A stretch of 5,874 bases of DNA from positions 1-5,874 of the forward strand of contig JALSPT010000001.1 in assembly GCA_026985785.1 (NCBI GenBank), in the 5' to 3' direction. Numbering within the stretch: position 1 is the first letter of the stretch; each line of letters opens with the position of its first letter. Below the pieces are notes generated by a model. It was not told where the DNA came from. It did not search any database and worked only from the letters and a program-made list of their open reading frames with translations. The stretch comes from Anaerolineales bacterium. Lineage in GTDB: Bacteria; Chloroflexota; Anaerolineae; Anaerolineales; DRMV01. Below, piece by piece: positions 1 to 5,874 of this stretch. The translations under genes were made by a program, and so were the position numbers.

Positions 1-59
1 CATGGTGGGCAAGCCCAACACCGAGCAAATCAGGGCATCGCATCTGAGGAGTGGTACAC
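1..59. other. Window-edge fragment upstream of the membrane protein gene, unassigned
   Basis: No gene can be assigned here. All three plus frames are open from the left edge and could be the tail of an upstream gene. Frame 1 ends at TGA 61-63 and would overlap the next ATG as ATGA, a common translational-coupling arrangement. Frame 3 ends at TGA 45-47, leaving 12 nt before the ATG. Frame 2 has the most G/C in third positions over its first codons but runs about 20 nt into the next gene. Bases 4-22 can form a small imperfect hairpin (GGG/CCC core) with no T-run. I see no convincing promoter, so the downstream gene may be co-transcribed with something to the left. Confidence 0.3.
46..51 (+). 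promoter_or_regulatory. Ribosome binding site deciding the start of the membrane protein
   Basis: GAGGAG lies 8 nt before the ATG at 60. A GTG at 51 is in frame and would add three codons, but it overlaps this Shine-Dalgarno sequence and has no good one of its own. The ATG at 60 is therefore preferred. Confidence 0.75.
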
Positions 60-1202
60 ATGAACAAACTCACACAGGCTAACCCGTCTCCGTGGAAAGA
101 CACCGCCATCGCTGCCGGCGTGGCCTTCATTGTCGGCTTGTTCTTTGGCCTGGTGGTGCTGGGGTGGTGGCTGTGGCCGGTCAAATGGAAAGACGCCTCC
201 CCCGCCGACCTTCGCCCCGACTATCGCCAGGCTTACCTGCAAATGGCCGTCGAAGCCTACGGCCTCACCGGTGACAAAGAAACCGCCCAAAAGCGCTTCC
301 AGGCATTAGGGGAATACGGCCCTTCGCTGCTGGAGAGCCTGGCCAAAAAACCGCCGAGCGGCCTCAGCGTGATGACCATCAGCGACTTTGCGCAGGCAGT
401 GGGTGTTTCCTTGGCTGGTATGCCCGCAGGCACAAAGAAGCCACCTCAACCTGTCGGCACGCCCGAAGCAGGCGGCGGGCAAGCAGCCCAAACGGGGACC
501 GCCGTGATCAACGAACTGCTGCTCACGCCCACGCCCGCCGCCCGACCGCCTGCCAAACGCAGCATCGCCTTCCGCTTGATATCCATCCTCTGCGGCATCA
601 GCCTGTTGGCGCTGATTGCAGCCGCCGCGGTCCTCTTCTATCGCAACCGGCAGGTGGCCAAGCCGCCCGTCACCGCTGCCCAGCGCGCCCGCGCGATGAC
701 CCAGGCAGCAGAGGCCACAGACTTCGAGGCCGAAGGGCGGGCCCCCCCCATCTCCCAATTCATGACCACCTATGTCCACGGGGACGACTTGTTCGACGAC
801 TCTTTCAGCATCGACGCCCCCAACGGCGAATTTCTGGGCGAGTGCGGCGTGGGCATCACCGACACCATCGGCGTGGGCGAACCCAAGCGCGTGACGGCTT
901 TCGAGGTGTGGCTGTTCGACAAGAACGACATTCAAACGGTCACCAAAGTGCTAATGAGCGAGCACGCTTACAACGATGAGGAAACCCGCAAACGTCTGGC
1001 CGCCAAAGGCGATCCAGTCATGGCCAAGCCGGGCGAAGAAATCGTGCTGGAAACTGCCCAACTGCAACTCATCGCTCGCGTGGTCGATATGGCCTATGGA
1101 AACGACGCGCTGCCCGAGAACAGTTATTTCGAACGACTGACCCTGGAACTGGCCGTATGGCCGAAAGAAAAAGCCTCAGAGACGGAGAACGAAATAGTCT
1201 GA
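60..1202 (+). CDS. Two-pass membrane protein of unknown function
   Basis: 380 residues from the ATG at 60. I do not recognise a named family. The first hydrophobic segment is at about residues 15-39 (ending GWWLWP) and the second at about 171-194 (after KRSIAFR, ending LFYRNRQ). Flanking positive charges suggest N-in, residues 40-166 outside, and residues 195-380 in the cytoplasm. The outside part begins with a Trp-rich WPVKWKDASP stretch and a likely helical segment (about 53-90, RPDYRQAYLQMAVEAYGL), followed by a Pro/Gly/Ala/Thr-rich linker (about 120-165). The C-terminal domain holds a compact patch at about 242-290 (DDLFDDSF, GEFLGECGVGI, FEVWLFDKND) and ends in an acidic tail. It looks like a folded scaffold or adaptor domain, since no catalytic motif is evident. 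From memory, similar proteins in Chloroflexota are annotated only as hypothetical; this is unchecked. It converges on rpoC across a shared terminator, so the neighbour gives no functional hint. Confidence 0.9.
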   Translation: MNKLTQANPSPWKDTAIAAGVAFIVGLFFGLVVLGWWLWPVKWKDASPADLRPDYRQAYLQMAVEAYGLTGDKETAQKRFQALGEYGPSLLESLAKKPPSGLSVMTISDFAQAVGVSLAGMPAGTKKPPQPVGTPEAGGGQAAQTGTAVINELLLTPTPAARPPAKRSIAFRLISILCGISLLALIAAAAVLFYRNRQVAKPPVTAAQRARAMTQAAEATDFEAEGRAPPISQFMTTYVHGDDLFDDSFSIDAPNGEFLGECGVGITDTIGVGEPKRVTAFEVWLFDKNDIQTVTKVLMSEHAYNDEETRKRLAAKGDPVMAKPGEEIVLETAQLQLIARVVDMAYGNDALPENSYFERLTLELAVWPKEKASETENEIV

Positions 1203-1234
1203 GGAGCGAATTTCTCCCACACGCACCCAACGAA

Positions 1235-1263
1235 AACGGAGGCCGAGTTTTTCGGCCTCCGTT
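1235..1263. terminator. Hairpin terminator, probably bidirectional, between convergent genes
   Basis: Two perfect 12-nt arms (AACGGAGGCCGA at 1235-1246 and its complement at 1252-1263) enclose a 5-nt loop GTTTT. It lies 32 nt after the stop of the membrane protein gene and 32 nt after the stop of rpoC on the other strand. Read on the minus strand, the right arm ends GTTTTCGTT, a short U-run right at the stem. Read on the plus strand, TTTT follows after four bases (1268-1271). Both U-runs are weak, but the GC-rich stem and central position between converging genes support termination in both directions. Confidence 0.85.
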
Positions 1264-1295
1264 GATGTTTTACTGGTAGCCACCCCCATCGGGCG

Positions 1296-5657
<4,362 letters not shown>

Positions 5658-5663
5658 GCACAG

Positions 5664-5669
5664 CCTCCT
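5664..5669 (-). promoter_or_regulatory. rpoC ribosome binding site
   Basis: AGGAGG on the minus strand, 6 nt before the GTG start. It fixes the GTG at 5657 as the start, because an in-frame stop lies only five codons upstream of it. Confidence 0.9.
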
Positions 5670-5720
5670 GAATCACAGCGGCAAGCACAGGTCGATGGCC
5701 AGTGGCCCCCTGGCAATTCC

Positions 5721-5760
5721 GGCAATGCTTTTGTGCTATAGACACACAAAAGCAAGCGCC
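5721..5760 (-). promoter_or_regulatory. Hairpin in the rpoC leader
   Basis: TGCTTTTGTG (minus strand, 5754-5745) pairs perfectly over 10 bp with CACAAAAGCA (5735-5726) around a 9-nt loop. Three outer G/C pairs (GGC 5760-5758 with GCC 5723-5721) extend it across a small internal loop. No U-run follows, so it is not an intrinsic terminator. It sits about 50 nt before the rpoC ribosome binding site and does not cover it. It could act as an RNA stability element, pause site or protein-binding site. As DNA, the inverted repeat could instead be an operator downstream of the promoter. Confidence 0.55.
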
Positions 5761-5819
5761 ATGAGACTTTTCGCTCTCAAGCGCTCGCCAAGCATCTCTG
5801 CTCCGCTAATTTCTCGCAT
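5736..5819 (-). CDS. Possible 27-codon leader ORF upstream of rpoC
   Basis: ATG at 5819 to TAG at 5738-5736 gives a 27-residue peptide starting MREISGAEM and ending ALAFVCL. The ATG lies only 3-4 nt after the predicted transcription start, so it would be leaderless. A second in-frame ATG (codon 9, 5795) has GGAG 5 nt upstream and would give 19 residues. The last sense codons form the 5' arm of the leader hairpin and the stop lies in its loop, so translation would open the stem. No run of one amino acid typical of attenuation peptides is seen, though five of 27 residues are Leu. An ORF this short can occur by chance. Confidence 0.2.
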   Translation of the reverse strand: MREISGAEMLGERLRAKSLMALAFVCL

Positions 5820-5829
5820 GTTGGGCTAC

Positions 5830-5858
5830 ATTATAACCACCATGCTTTCCAAAGGCAA
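5830..5858 (-). promoter_or_regulatory. Sigma-70-type promoter for rpoC
   Basis: On the minus strand, -35 TTGCCT (5858-5853, four of six consensus bases) and -10 TATAAT (5835-5830, six of six) are separated by exactly 17 bp. Predicted transcription start is around 5821-5823, giving a leader of about 165 nt before the rpoC GTG. A T-tract at 5874-5869 lies at about -46 to -51 and could contribute as an UP-like element or be the tail of an upstream terminator cut by the window edge. The promoter implies that rpoC can be transcribed independently of whatever lies to the right. Confidence 0.85.
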
Positions 5859-5874
5859 GGTCTGGCGCAAAAAA

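Noticed and set aside
4..22. Small hairpin at the left edge as a terminator
   Set aside because: The core stem is only three or four pairs, with an interrupted outer part and no T-run after it.
306..935. Open minus-strand frame of 209 codons inside the membrane protein gene
   Set aside because: It is Gly/Arg/His/Cys-rich, without a domain, and opposite a gene with clear membrane segments and a good ribosome binding site.
5721..5760. The leader hairpin as an intrinsic terminator or attenuator
   Set aside because: The 3' arm is followed by TTGCCGG rather than a U-run, so simple intrinsic termination is not supported. A regulatory stem of another kind remains possible.

Overview
The window comes from a bacterial chromosome and most likely from a Chloroflexota genome (Anaerolineae-like). 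This rests on a complete RNA polymerase beta' subunit with a long coiled-coil insertion in its N-terminal clamp, an unsplit rpoC, no insertion in the trigger loop, and a convergent membrane protein of a type I associate with that group. GC content is moderately high, around 60% by eye. The taxonomic call is an inference from protein character, not from a search.

Layout: bases 1-59 are a fragment that cannot be assigned with confidence. A plus-strand gene (60-1202) encodes a two-pass membrane protein of unknown function. It ends in a short intergenic region (1203-1295) with a strong 12-bp hairpin that can serve as a shared terminator. The minus-strand gene rpoC (5657 down to 1296, 1453 codons) fills most of the rest. 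Its zinc ligands, catalytic aspartate triad, bridge helix and trigger loop can all be read and are intact.

The last 217 bases (5658-5874) are the rpoC upstream region. There is no rpoB end here. Instead there is a sigma-70-type promoter with a perfect -10 box and 17-bp spacing, pointing at rpoC. It implies a leader of about 165 nt with a 10-bp perfect stem (13 bp with the outer pairs) and a possible 27-codon upstream ORF whose stop lies in the hairpin loop. rpoC therefore seems to be transcribed from its own promoter, and the leader is the most likely place for undescribed regulation.

The two genes face each other and share no evident function. RpoC is core transcription machinery. The membrane protein has an outside domain, a Pro/Gly-rich linker and a cytoplasmic C-terminal domain, with nothing that ties it to transcription. 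I see no mobile element, CRISPR array, tRNA, rRNA or defence cassette. This is mostly a housekeeping region, with interest concentrated in RpoC's lineage insertions, the rpoC leader and the unnamed membrane protein.
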